Below, one piece after another: positions 45,404-57,632 of a stretch of 64,000 bases of DNA (position 1 is the first letter of the stretch; the number at the start of each line of letters is the position of its first letter). Source of the DNA: Gordionus sp. m RMFG-2023. Taxonomy: Eukaryota > Nematomorpha > Gordioida > Chordodea > Parachordodidae. The DNA lies in contig NC_088775.1 in NCBI RefSeq assembly GCF_954871325.1, positions 19,321,561 to 19,385,560 on the forward strand. Direction: 5' to 3'. Both the position numbers and the translations under genes were made by a program. The notes under the pieces were generated by a model. It was given only the letters and a program-made list of their open reading frames with translations, was not told where the DNA came from and did no database searches.

Positions 45404-47450
45404 TTTAGTGTAGTAAAGGAGTAATTTATTGTAATATTTTATTTACATATTATGTGTTATATTTGTCAGTTACTAATGAATATATATATGGATATTTTAT
45501 AATATGTTTTATAATGTATGATGAGTATAATAATTATGTACGATGAACTTCGTAATATTTTATGTATACATTTATCCATATACATATTTCCTATTGTGAA
45601 AATGGAGGAATAAGTCGGAAACTAAAATGTATAATTGGCGACGTAGGAAAAAGAAAAGAACATATAATGTGAAGCCATTGGATGTTTTATCAAATTAACT
45701 ATGGGAAATTAGTGGAGAATATCATTGAAATAATTTATATAATTTGCAAAATATGATGAAATTATGGTTAGTAATAAACTTTGTTTAGAAAATACATTAA
45801 TGATATATGAATTAATTATGATTATGAAATCTTAAAATTAATTATGAAATGGAGATATTTGATTTATCCTGAACAAAATAATGAATTAATATAATTGCTG
45901 GCAAACAATAATTGATTATATTATGAAATTCCAGAAGAATGAATGCACACAATTATTAAACATGGGAATGATAAAATTATGAATATTTAGAAATCTGTTG
46001 ATAATAATTTAACAATCATTTGAAAGATTATATTGGAACAATTATATGGGAAAACATGGGATTGGTTCATGGGATTTGGACATTGAGAAAAGGGTTACTA
46101 ATAAAACCTGGCTAGTTTTGACATTGTGAAAATGGATACTGATAAATATATCTGATTAATTAAGACCTAAAGATATAAGGATGTTGGGCTCTCAAATCAC
46201 GTGACCTATGCAAAACTATTGGGGCTTTCGTGAGCCAGATGTAGCCGTATTTGGGTTAAGGAACTACTTATACGATGCGGGATTTGGATTACCTCATGGG
46301 CCATCCAAGGATGATAGCGATCTCTTGGCCAGCTCTGGGATAATGATAACCTCGTGGGCCCTTCAAGTAAGATGTCTACCAATCTACCATGGACTCGATA
46401 GCGATACTCCGGTGGGAGATCCAACGAGATTGATACTCCAGTAGAGATCAAGTTTACAATGAAATCGATAAGGATACTCCAGTGGGATATCTGTCGATAT
46501 TGATACTCTGGTGTGAGATCAAGGCACAATAAACTCGATAGCGATACTCCGGTGGGAAATCCATCGATATTGATTCTCCGGTGGGAGATCAAGGCACAAT
46601 GGCTCGATAACAATACTCTGGTGAGAGATCCATCGATATTGATACTCCGGTGGGAGATAAAGGCACAATAAACTCGATAGCGATACTCCTGTGGGAGATC
46701 CATCAACAAGGGAAACGATATTGATACTCTAGGTTGGAGATCAATCAACAAGGGAAACGATGTTGATACTCTAGGTGGGGGATCAATTAACAAGAAAACG
46801 ATATAGATACTCTAGGTGAGATCAATCAACAAGGAAAACGATATTGATACTCTAGGTGAGATCAATCACAAGGAAAACGATATTGATACTCTAGGTGGGA
46901 GATCAATCAACAAGGGAAACGATGTTCATACTCTAGGTGGTCAATCAACAAGGAAAAGGATATTAGATCAATCAACAAGGGAAACGATATTGATACTCTA
47001 GGTAGATCAATAAAAGGAAAACGATATTGATACTCGAAGCGAGATCAATCTTACCAAGGCAGCTGATGCTCTTTTGAGAGATCCAAATTTTAAATGGGGA
47101 GAGAAGAATGGATGTAAAAAAAGGTAACAACACATGGTAAAGGTAAATGGTGACCCAAGACAAGTATGTTTTAGGAGAAACTTTACTTTAAGTTGTGTTT
47201 CCTTTCAATTAATGAAGGGGAAATGTAGTAGAGTAATTTATTGTAATATTTTATTTACATATTATGTGTTATATTGTAAGTTACTAATGATTATTATGGA
47301 TATTTTATTATATGTTTTATAATGTATGCTGAGTATAATAATTATGTACGATGAACTTCTTAATATTTTATGTATACATTTATCCATATATATATTTCCT
47401 ATTGTGAAAATGGAGGAATAAAATGTCAGAAACTTAAATGTATAATTTAG
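45404..47450 (+). mobile_element. Small LTR element with internal minisatellite, no genes
   Basis: Direct repeats 45409-45634 and 47224-47445 begin TGTAGTA and end TGTATAA. They are bordered by the 5-bp duplication tttag (45404-45408, 47446-47450). A primer-binding-like TTGGCGACGTAGG follows the left repeat, and a polypurine tract AATGAAGGGGAAA precedes the right one. The roughly 1.6-kb interior holds no gag or pol, only A+T-rich DNA and a minisatellite. This is a non-autonomous (TRIM- or LARD-like) element, probably Ty3-type by its primer site. The repeats have diverged by scattered changes, so it is of moderate age. It lies in odr4 intron 6. Confidence 0.8.
46440..47045. repeat. Minisatellite inside the LTR element
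   Basis: Two related unit types are seen: first a roughly 65-70-bp pair GATATTGATACTCCGGTGGG ... CTCGATAGCGATACTCCG (46440-46700), then units of about 35-40 bp, GATCAATCAACAAGGAAAAC then GATATTGATACTCTAGGTGG, about nine copies (46700-47045). Frames at 46206-46793 (minus) and 46816-47001 (plus) are readings of the array. Confidence 0.85.
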
Positions 47451-47850
47451 CAAATTTGGTTGGTATTTAGAAAATTGCTATACTTTGATTTGGTAGTGCC
47501 TATCATTAATATAATGCACTATTCGATTAGTAATTGAATTCTGGTCAAGCACTCATCGGCACTTTATAAAGCACAAAATACTGTCTTAGAATTCAGAAAT
47601 GATTAAAGTTGTAAAGAAAGCAAAATAAAAGTAACTGCATGAAAATAAGAAATATACAAAATATCTATTAAAAATTTTCATGATGGGGATCCAGGTGAAG
47701 GCCAAGCAAATCGGAGTTTGAAAATAAAGCACCCCCCCCCCCCCCCAAAAAAATAAATAAATAATAATGCCATAAAACCCTTCAGGCACATCACTGATAA
47801 AATATATAATTTTATGAGATTTTTTTAATCAACAATATAAAAAATATTAC

Positions 47851-49739
47851 CAGAGTCGTTAAAATGTCAATAATAAACCGATTATCATATTTTGTATCAT
47901 GATCCAAAAAACTGTCTCTTTTGTTATAAGGAGAATGTGAAATGGAGTCCTTTTGTTTATTCTTACTAGATTGCTTATATGGCTTACTATCGCTCTTTAT
48001 TCTATCATTCTCTAGGTTCACAAGATTTGGAGCATAATCGCTGATCAGTTTATCCATATCTGCAGATTGATGGTTCAATAGAATATCATTGATTAAAAAT
48101 GTGGCGGCTTTTGGATTGCTGGCATCACTTATTTCATTACTATAAGAAGGATTCAGTGAGTTAATAAATGATTTCAATCCTTGCTACAATATACAAAAAA
48201 GGTAAGTAATTCAATAATATGATATTTAGAAGAAAAAAAAAGAAATAGATGTTGAATAATAGTGATTAAAAACTTGCAAGGTATAGTGGTTTCAAGATCT
48301 TAGAGGAACAGCAATGGAAAAAAAATTAATAAGGTATCAAATCACATCACAAAGCTGTTATAATTTTCCAAACCATAACTAAAACCATTATATTAAAATC
48401 TCAAAAGGAAAAGACCAACATTCAAAATATATTCAAAATGGATTAAATCAGTTCATAACGTTTTTTAATTATATTTATTAATCTTAAAAATTAATAGCAA
48501 AATTAAATTATTAAAAATAAATTGCATAAAGATCTTAATATATGGTCATTGATCAGGTTATTTTATGTTATAGATTATATTTTATTTTTGGGTCAATTAA
48601 TGTAATATGATTAATTTATAAAAAATAAAAATATTATATAACCAGAACCAATATAAATGTCTAAACCAGAACAAATTAATATAAATTTGTTCAAAGAAAT
48701 TAACCCCAGTTAATAACTAAGACAAAAAAACAGAACTGTTATATATAACTGTTGATAACACCCTGCTTAAAAATAATAACTATTTTCAAGATTTCTATTT
48801 ATTAAATAATAATTTTATAAAAAAAATAAATTATCTGTTGTATAATTTACTTTTAATTGGTTCCTCAATGTGGTATTATCAGTATATCTAGTTGTAGAAT
48901 TAATCTTATTAATTTTTATATCAAGCAAAATATTCCAATCCAATAGTAAATTACTATCTATCTGACACCATTTGGTACAGAAGTTTTTATAACTCCATTT
49001 GATAGAATCTGTGAAATCTAATATCTTTAAAAAAATAAATAACTATAAAAATTATAATAACTTGATTTGATTCAGATATATGGTAAGCTGATATATTTAT
49101 AAAAGCCTCTTTATCAAGATCGGTTGAAATTTTCATTAGCATTTTATTAGACGATAATAAATTTTGTGGTATAATTTGAAAATTTTGAATATTTTTTACA
49201 AGTCCTTGTAAGGTCTTAAAAAAATTTAAATATCATTATTCTAGGAATACTTGTTTAAATAAATTTAAATTAGAATCTATAAAAGCAGATGTTCCAATAA
49301 CAAATATTCCAATAATATCAAGTCCTCCAGGTAACATATTATTTGCCTAATATAAAAATTATGAAAATATGGCATTATAATAATTCTATAGCATAAGTTA
49401 ATTAAAACTAGATAACTTGTTTAGAATGTTGCCAAATCCAAGAAGTATTATATAAAGAATCCTCCGATATCTCTTTGATATATTTTTATTTGTATAAATA
49501 ATATGCTAAATAACCTAGAGCATTTTTTCTATCCTTTCTTGTTTTAGCATTAGTATCTTCAGGAGTTTTTGCAATATATGGTATATAAAGTGCATCTGAA
49601 TATTCCTTAATTTATAATGAAAAAGATTTCAGATAATAATTAATACCTGTCCAACAATTATCCCATAAACAAAAGTAGAATTTATATTCTCATATATATA
49701 AGTTTTAACTGATGTCTCAATAAACGTTTCTAAAAACAT
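47851..49739 (-). CDS. odr4: odr4-like gene, exons 1 to 6
   Basis: ODR4 is an endoplasmic reticulum membrane protein that assists folding and export of chemosensory receptors (known from worm) and is conserved in animals. Exons: 49739-49647 (MFLETFIETSVKTYIYENIN...), 49605-49515, 49472-49417, 49346-49251 (ANNMLPGGLDIIGIFVIGTS), 49214-49062, 49024-48851 (WSYKNFCTKWCQIDSNLLLD), 48183-47851 (ending NRFIIDILTTL). Counting 49605-49515 and 49472-49417 as 2a and 2b gives six main exons. All junctions are GT-AG and in phase. Introns are 41, 42, 70, 36, 37 and 667 nt. Human ODR4 has MLPGGLLVLGVFII, DWKYQSG and FDVRVLTQLL in the same order. With exons 7-9 the visible protein is about 464 residues (human 454), lacking the C-terminal anchor. 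The exon 2a-2b join removes an in-frame TAA. Confidence 0.88.
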
Positions 49740-49802
49740 GTGTTATTATGAATGAAATGATTAATTGTTATTAAGGTATCGTCCCTCTAATTCGTATGAA
49801 AA
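49740..49802 (-). promoter_or_regulatory. Short leader between odr4 start codon and an LTR
   Basis: Only 63 bp separate the odr4 ATG from the edge of the LTR at 49803-50091. No TATA box or initiator is obvious in it. The native promoter must therefore lie in this short piece, in the LTR, or beyond the LTR element. Confidence 0.4.
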
Positions 49803-51896
49803 TGTGACGATTTTAAATTATGATTTTAGCCAAAATAATATTACAAAGTTTTCTAAAAATATTTAAATGTTACGAGTATTTTATTTAATTTAGAACAAAT
49901 CAAAGTTACAAATTTAATTTAATTTATTTTAAAATTTTACATCTATTATCAAACTAAAAAATCAGGCTTATATAACAATTTCATATTAATATATAAAAAT
50001 TTATATTAAAAAAAATCAATCTACACAATTTATAAAAAAATCAATTTAATTAAACATAAAAAAAAATTTAAAGGTTTCGGTCATATCAACATTCCACCCT
50101 TTAAAAAATGATCTCCACTTAGGTTTTTATTGCATGTGAATCTTATCGTGCAGTCATAGTCCTGGAAAATGATATTTATTTTGGTTGTTCATATGATTTT
50201 TCAAGTCGTTCATAAGTCATTGTAGTCGTTGGCTTGATTCTATCACGTTGGTTTGTTAATATCGTTTTGAGTACGCTGACTCTTCGTCAAGCTCTGTCGT
50301 TATCATTGTCAATTTAACAAAATTGTTATTATCACCAATTGTAAAATTATCATTATTAAATAGGATTTCGGAATATATGAATAATTAGAGAATCGATCAA
50401 ATTTGGATGTATAATAATAAAAGGATGATAAATCAACAAGATTGTTAGATAATATTTTTAGCGTTTTTTTTATTTTTTATATATATTTTTTAATAAAAGA
50501 TGATAAGATGATATGTACGTCTGTACATCCATCTCTCTCCTCAGAAATTTAAACTTTATGACCTTATTTTTTAATTTAAAAAGTATTTTGAAATAATATT
50601 TATTCATAAGATTGTTTTTAGTAAAAAATAATTTTTTGAGCCATAAATTTTTAGAAAAAGATCTCTTCATCACATCCTTGAGTATTATTCTAGAATGAAG
50701 ATGTTTAGTTTTTATATGACTTCTCTTAGTGATACTTTTAATTGTCTTCAAATTTATAAGACTCAATTTTTTTTTATCGCATTTAATAAGAGTTTTTTTA
50801 ATTTTATTATTTTCTTTAATCTTTGTCTCATTGTTTTCTTTAATGTTTATTTCCTTTTTTTCTATAATCACGAATAATTCAAATTTTATTATATAATTTA
50901 TCTCTTCTTTCATTTTGAATATTTGGTTTTAATTCAATATTTTTCAATTTTTTGTTACTAAGAGATCTATTTTTATTAGAACGATTTTCTTTTATTTCTG
51001 TAGGGCATAAACATTTTAATGTACACAATGCTTCATCATAACTTGAATTTAACTCTCTTGGAAACACAGCTTTCATGACTAAATATAATTCATCTGGTAA
51101 ATTACCTATTAAGCTTAGAGTATTCTTACTATCATGAAATTTTAAATAATCTTCTAATTTGTCAATGGACTTTGTTTTATTATTATTGTCCCATATAGGT
51201 TTATTCATAATTTAGAGATATCATTAAAAAAATTTAATTATTCTTCACTTTTTCAAATTAATCATTTCTTACGTGTTTTTAGAATGATATAAATATAACA
51301 TTCCAAAACTTTTTTATCTAGTTGTCTATGTTCCAGTAGCTAAAATCATATTGTCTGTGGATTTAGAATATTTTGTAAGTCATTATTGCCCAATTTTATT
51401 TAGTTCGTCTAATTTGATATATGCTTCATCTGGTAGTCTTCTTGTAAAGGAACCTGTTTTTACGATGTCCGAGATCTGAGTGTCCTTGAAGATGTCTTCG
51501 AATCTATTCAAAAAAAACGCAACTGCCTGAGTATATTGGAAATTCAATATTTATATTAACATTATTATTGGGAATCTGTTTAATATTAATTTATTTACGA
51601 TTTCCTCGAATATGTAGCGAAACTGCCACCATAAAGTTTTCTAAAAATATTTAAATGTTACGAGTTTATTTTATTTAATTTAGAACAAATCAAAGTTACA
51701 AATTTAATTTTAATTAATTTATTTTAAAATTTTACATCTATTATCAAACTAAAAAATCAGGCATATATAACAATTTTAATATTAACATATAAAAATTTAT
51801 ATAAAAAAAATAAATCTACACAATTTATAAGAAAATCAATTTATATAAACATAAAAAAAACAATTTAAAGGTTAGTATTAATCGGTCATATCAACA
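49803..51896 (-). mobile_element. Short LTR retrotransposon fossil with only a gag-like region
   Basis: Direct repeats 49803-50091 and 51613-51896, read on the minus strand, begin TGTTGATATGACC and end in CA, as in many Ty3/Gypsy LTRs. A polypurine tract AAAGGGTGGAA precedes the 3' LTR. The 1.5-kb interior has a gag-like region (about 50470-51208) and no recognisable protease, reverse transcriptase, RNase H or integrase. The two LTRs differ by scattered substitutions and small indels, which suggests moderate age. The coding region is broken in about one place. No matching target duplication was seen. Confidence 0.7.
50470..51208 (-). pseudogene. Gag-like region of the LTR fossil
   Basis: The start of this region has the feel of a Ty3-type gag: a leucine-rich segment with a P-R-E-L motif and a YDEAL motif, followed by a very lysine-rich stretch. 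No zinc knuckle was found. Placement between two LTRs on the same strand, just ahead of a polypurine tract, supports the reading. An unrelated host gene is the alternative. Confidence 0.45.
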
Positions 51897-52020
51897 GCAG
51901 GCCTCAGGATTTGGCTATGAGATCTTCAAACAATTTTGCCATCTATGAGCAAAATCTCTAGGTTTCTAATAATTTTGGCTGATAAATTGGGTCAGCCGTT
52001 TTCAAAAATTGAGAACAAAA
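51897..52020. mobile_element. Fragment of a TAGTGTTGTTAAACGG-type MITE
   Basis: CATCTATGAGCAAAATCTCTAGG and GGGTCAGCCGTTTTCAAAAAT match the right half of the MITE copies at 1075 and 18612. The terminus is lost. It abuts the LTR at 51896. Confidence 0.55.
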
Positions 52021-52024
52021 TTAT

Positions 52025-55000
52025 AAATTATGCGTCCCTATGTGCCCCCTATCAGAGAAGCCTAATTTAAATTATATCAATATAGAATAGTATTTAGATT
52101 TATAAGATGAGTTAAAAAATGTTTTTTTTTATTTAAAAAAAAAGATAACAAAGTTAAATTTGTAAATAATAATTTTTTTTACATGACTTAGATACGCGCG
52201 CCCTACAACAAAAAAATGAACGTAGAATCATATATAGCTTATTAAACGGAATCAAAAAATGCTAATATTATATTTAAAGGCTAAACATGATTCTGTATTC
52301 ATTAGTGTTGTTAAACGACTCATCCGAGTCGGCTTAACTACGACTCAAGTCGAGTTTTTAGTCGATTAGTCGCCTCATTTTTACGACTCGAGTTCCGAAC
52401 TTGAATCGTGAACTCAAGTCGTGACTCGAGTTCTGAACTTGAGTTTTGATCTTGAGTCATGAACTTGAGTTTTGATCTTGAGTCATGAACTCGAGTTATG
52501 AACTTGAGTCGTGAACTAGTCATAAACTTGAGTCGTGAACTAATCATAAACTTGAGTCGTGAACTCAACAGGTTATCTTAAATTTTATGAAACTCGATTA
52601 CTTATATTAGTATTGTTAATTGGTTGGTTATGTAATACCCAGACCTGGCACTTGGCTCTAAAATTAGATTAAATCTGCTAAGAGCACGAGGCCCATGTAT
52701 CTTAAGTTATTTCTTATTGAACTTATTAGTTAAATATATGGTTATTACAGATAAATCGATAGATAATTAAAAGACCTATTGAATATGCAACAATTCAAGC
52801 GCCACTTTTCTATGAGTGAAGCTATTTCTACGTAAACGGAAATTTTAATAACATGAATAGAAAAAATAATTCCTAAAATTATATTTTGAATTAAAGAGGT
52901 TGCTCGTAGCATAAACTCCTTCCTATTCCTATATTTATGAACTATTATTTTCCTGATTTTATTATATTTAAAATCATAAAAAATATATTTTTATTTTTAT
53001 AAAAATATTAAATAATAAAAAAATGAAACATGAATTTGTTGATCCAAAATTTTTATTTATTTATTCGATTTTTTCATTGTAATTATAAAATTTAACTCAT
53101 ACATAGATTTATAAGATTTAAATAAATAAAATAAAAATAATTTCAAAGCGGAGTTGAAAAAATAGAATAAATAAAACAATGAATTAGATGCAAAAAAAAT
53201 TTAAAAAATCCCCCACCCCTTAATTAGGTGATAGATAGGCGATTTGGTTTTTTATTTTATTATAAAATTAATTTCTTTTTTTTTATTTAAGATTTTTTGA
53301 AATATTAAATAATTTTTTATAAAAAAATGTATAATATTGCCTACAAATTTTTAAAGGAGATGGAAATGGAAGTTAAATTTAGGGGAAATGTTACTAGAAA
53401 CCTCTTTATTTCCAAACAGGATTAATTTTAGGAATTGATTTTTTACATTCATGTTATCAAAATATTTGGTAATCTAGCAGATATTTTTCTCTTAATATTG
53501 TACAAAGTTAAAAATAAAATGTTAAGATCCAGACATTCCCATTAAGTGCAATGCTAAAAAAAAATTTTCACGAACAAATATGAGTAACCATATTTATTTT
53601 TTATTCCCGGTCAAATTAATATACACCATATAAAGGTAGTTAAAACTATATTTATTTGATACCCATTCATTATCATATCAATATTTGATTTTGATAAAAT
53701 TATTCCTGACCTACGTAGAAATAACTTCACTCATCGAGAAGTGGCGCTTGACTTTTTGCCTATTCAATAGGTATTTTAATTATCAATCGATTTATCTCTA
53801 ATAACCATATATTTATATACTATAATAAGTTCAATAAGAAATAACTTAAATTAAAATATATGAGCCTGAACCGCGGATCTGTGATCGGGGTTCTCATAGC
53901 AGATTTTTAGAGCCAACCAACCAATTAACAACACTATATAAGTAATTAAGTTTCATTGTGTTCACGATTCAAATTCATAACTCGAGTTCACGACTCAAGT
54001 TTATGACTAGTTCACGACTCAAGTTTAGTCTGGATCTTAACATTTTATTTTTAACTTTGTACAATATTAAGAGAAAAATATCTGCTAGATTACCAAATTA
54101 AGTTTTAAGATTTTTAAATTCTTTTTAACGGAAATTTTGATAACATGAATGGAAAAAATCAATTCCTAAAATTAATCCTATTTGGAAATAAAGAGGTTTC
54201 TAGAAACATTTCCCCTAAATTTAACTTCCATTTCCATCTCCTTTAAAAATTTGTAGGCAATATTATACATTTTTTTATAAAAAATTATTTAATATTTTAA
54301 AAAATCTTAAATAAAAAAAAAACGAAATTAATTTTATAATAAAATAAAAAACCAAATCTTAAGGAGTGGGGGATTTTTTAAATTTTTTTTGCATCTAATT
54401 CATTGTTTTATTTATTTTATTTTTTCAACTCCGCTTTGAAATTATTTTTATTTTATTTATTTAAATCTTTATAAATCATATGTATGAGTTAAATTTTATA
54501 ATTACATTGAAAAAATCGAATAAATAAAAAAAAATTTTGGATCAACAAATTCATTGTTTCATTTATTTTATTATTTAATATTTTTATAAAAATAAAAATA
54601 TATTTTTTATGATTTTAAATATAATAAAATCAGGAAAATAATAGTTCATAAATATAGGAATAGGAAGGAGTTTATGCTACGAGCAACCTCTTTATTTCAA
54701 AATATAATTTTAAGAATTATTTTTTCTATTCATGTTATTAAAATTTCCGTTTACGTAGAAATAGCTTCACTTATAGAAAAGTGGCGCTTGAATTGTTGCA
54801 TATAAGTAATCGAGTTTCATAAAATTTAAGATAACCTGTTGAGTTCACGACTCAAGTTTATGACTAGTTCACGACTCAAGTTCATAACTCGAGTTCATGA
54901 CTCAAGATCAAAACTCAAGTTCATGACTCAAGATCAAAACTCAAGTTCATGATTCATGATAAAAACTCAAGTTCATGACTCAAGTTCAGAACTCGAGTCG

Positions 55001-55735
55001 TAAAAATGAGTCGACTAATCGACTCAAAACTCGACTTGAGTTTTGAGTCTAGTTATTGCGACTTCGACTCGGAGTCGTAGTCGGGTGAACTTGACTTTTT
55101 AACAACACTAGTATACATTTTAAAAATAATGTATCTTACCGATGGCGCGTATTTTAGTCTAAAAAGAAAAATTAAAGTGTTTTTTCAAAAGCTCACTAAA
55201 TGATGAAATATTTATGAACTTAATATTAACATTTTCAAATCTTTTTAATTTGCTTAATATGAATATGCTTTAATTTTTTTAAAAATTATGTATATTCAGT
55301 TTATCAAAAAAAAATTTTCAATAATAAAATTTTTTTTAAAAAAAAAAAAGAATAATTAATATCTTTAAAAAGTTAAAAATCATTCTGTAATCATTTTTTT
55401 AAAGTATATACACTGATAGTATGTAGGGGTGCGCAGTATAGTCAAAAAATAGTTTTTAAAATATAATATTAACATTTTTTGATTCCTTTTAATGTATATA
55501 TGATTCTGCTTAAATTTATTTTTAAATTAAGCTTCTTTGATAGGGGGCGCGTATGTGGGACATATTTTAGTCATGTAAAAAAATTATTTTTTACAAATTT
55601 TACTTTGTTATCGATATTTTTTAAATAAAAAAAAACATTTTTTAACCAATCTTATAAATCTAAAGATGATTCTATATTAATATAGTTTGAATTAAGCTTC
55701 TTTGATAATGGGCGCGTAGTTTCCGGGGGCGCGTA
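52025..55735. repeat. Outer inverted repeat enclosing a foldback
   Basis: The segment 52030-52200 (TGCCCCCTATCAGAGAAGCC to GATACGCGCGCCC) is found inverted at about 55539-55735 (GGGGGCGCGTATG ... TTAAGCTTCTTTGATAATGGG). The pair flanks the foldback at 52303-55110. They are probably the arms of an older palindromic element into which the newer one inserted. Confidence 0.6.
52303..55110. mobile_element. 2.8-kb hAT-type foldback element
   Basis: Ends TAGTGTTGTTAAACGACTC and TTTTTAACAACACTA are inverted repeats, with 8-bp flanks gtattcat and gtatacat (7 of 8). Arms of about 1.2 kb mirror each other, including tandem ACTCGAGTTC/ACTTGAGTCG units near both ends. A loop of about 0.5 kb (53535-54027) holds a further inverted partial copy. 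A TATTGTTAATTGG GC-word element has inserted at 52609 in the left arm. No transposase. Confidence 0.85.
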
Positions 55736-56684
55736 TTCTAGTCATGCCCACAAATATCGAATTAAATTGGAATAATTATTAAATTTAACAAATATAACAA
55801 ATGTCATATAGTCAAAATATAAAATTTGAATATTTATGTAAAAAAAATTTATCATCTGACTTATAATAGATATCATGATCAATCAAAAAAGTTGAATATT
55901 TATGTAAAAGAAATTTATCATTTGACTTTTAAAATAAAATAAAATGGATATATTTTAAAAATGTTTAGAGTTTTAGGTCAAATAATATATTTTAAAGAAT
56001 TATAATTTGATTGGAAAATATAAAAAATTCCTTATAGAATAATTTCAAGAAAAGGAAGTAATACTTATTACATTATAAAAATTCCATTTAAAATAATTTT
56101 TATATTTTGTTATATTTTATATAATATTTAAATGCCTTGTATATAATTAAACCACTAGGGAGATCTTTTAGCCCCACTCCCCTATCCATTTATTATTCTT
56201 AAATGGATAACAAAATTTGTCAGGTGGGACATTCACACATCACATAAAAATAATATAATATGATTTAACATTATATTATGTTTATCTTAAAGTTTTATTG
56301 CTTATTCATATCTTTCTTTATATTTCTTTTTTGAAGTCAAATAATTTTATTCATAATATATAAATTATATATATATGAACAAAATAATATATGCATTAAA
56401 TATGCAATAATATAAAAAAGGTAAATATATATTTAAAAAAGACTAGAATAAATGCCTAATAATTAATAAAAATTACTATTATAAACGATTGGTTATAGGC
56501 TACTTGGAGCCGTAAGGGGATAAAAAATCTGAATGGCAAATTTATGAACCAATGTTATAGAGAAATAGAGAATACAAAAATATTCTTTAAGATCGTTCTC
56601 GAGATGTGTAATTTTTTTCCTATCTATTTCACGGAGGAAAATATATAGTGTTTGAAGTTTTCATGATGTCACAAGTGAAACTAT
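55736..56684. other. A+T-rich stretch, nothing recognised
   Basis: A short direct repeat of TTGAATATTTATGTAAAA...TTTATCATCTGACTT occurs near 55827 and 55893. No coding frame or element end is seen. Confidence 0.45.
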
Positions 56685-57631
56685 CCAAAAAGAATTATTT
56701 GTTATTCGATATTCGACTCGATTCGTATTTTACGAATACGAATAACATAATTATTCGATTCGAAAGTACGAATCGAATTCGAATAAGGAAAATATATTAT
56801 TCGTCGAATAATTTTTTTTCTATTATTCGATCGAATTATTCGAGATTATTTTCGATTAAAATAATTTATAGTATTATATTAATAAATGTTGAAAAATAAT
56901 TATATATATATAGTATATATTAGATAATTAGGAATTACTTGAAATTATTCTTATTTAATAAAATTAGTGGAATATTGAAAAAGCATTTTATATTTTAAAA
57001 ATTTTAAATAACTTCATAATCCAAAACAACTTCAGAAAATTCTTTATGGACGAAGGTATTTATTTTATGGAATTAATAACACATACACAATTATAATAAA
57101 CTAGTAGCTATCCCGTCAAGAATGACGGGCGATGCAGATATTTCTCCTTTGTTTGATGATGGAGAAATCATAAATTTTACTTTTTGCCTAAATTTTTATC
57201 ACTTTATTTGTAAAATATTGCTAGATGTGAGTCTTGTATTTTTAGATTGCATAGCTTTTTGACAATCTATTATTCCCTACAATTATTTGTTATCATATAC
57301 AAGGTACTAATAATCTATTAACTTTTTTAAAATAATGTTGGGGGTAATTTATAAATTTTATGAACATTTTTTAAAATAAAACCTATAAATCCAAATCATT
57401 TTTGTAAAAAATATTTTGTAAGTAAATCTGTATAAAATTTAATAAAATTACATGTAATAGTATTTTTTAAACTTATATCAAAATTCACTAAAATATGTAT
57501 TATCATTTTGTGATAAATTTTTTAAAAGCTAATATCTCATCTACATTTGATGGTATAAACTCAGAAGTATAATTAAAAACTTTGTGATTGAAGAATTGGT
57601 TGTTCTCAGATATGTCATATACATGATATAA
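56685..57631 (+). mobile_element. Sister copy of the 4559-5567 hAT, 3' part lost
   Basis: AGAATTATTTGTTATTCGATA and the following TTCGAATCGAAT subterminal palindromes match the left end at 4559. At 57101 lies CTAGTAGCTATCCCGTCAAG with a full CCCGTCAAGAATGACGGG stem-loop, at the same relative place as the decayed one at 4950. The LCLKNWLLSD-like tail of the transposase survives near 57577-57625. The right end was replaced by Helitron sequence at 57633. Confidence 0.7.
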
Positions 57632-57632
57632 A

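Noticed and set aside
46206-46793. 195-codon minus-strand frame
   Set aside because: It is a reading of the minisatellite inside an LTR element; the repeats, not selection, keep it open.
46440-47045. CRISPR-like repeat-spacer array
   Set aside because: Units are tandem, with no unique spacers, and lie between LTRs in a eukaryotic setting.
47812-47850. Continuation of odr4 exon 6 into a hydrophobic tail (IFFILLIKKI) as a C-terminal membrane anchor
   Set aside because: A GTAATA donor lies exactly after ILTTL, where human ODR4 continues with a further domain found in exons 7-9. The tail is intron read-through.
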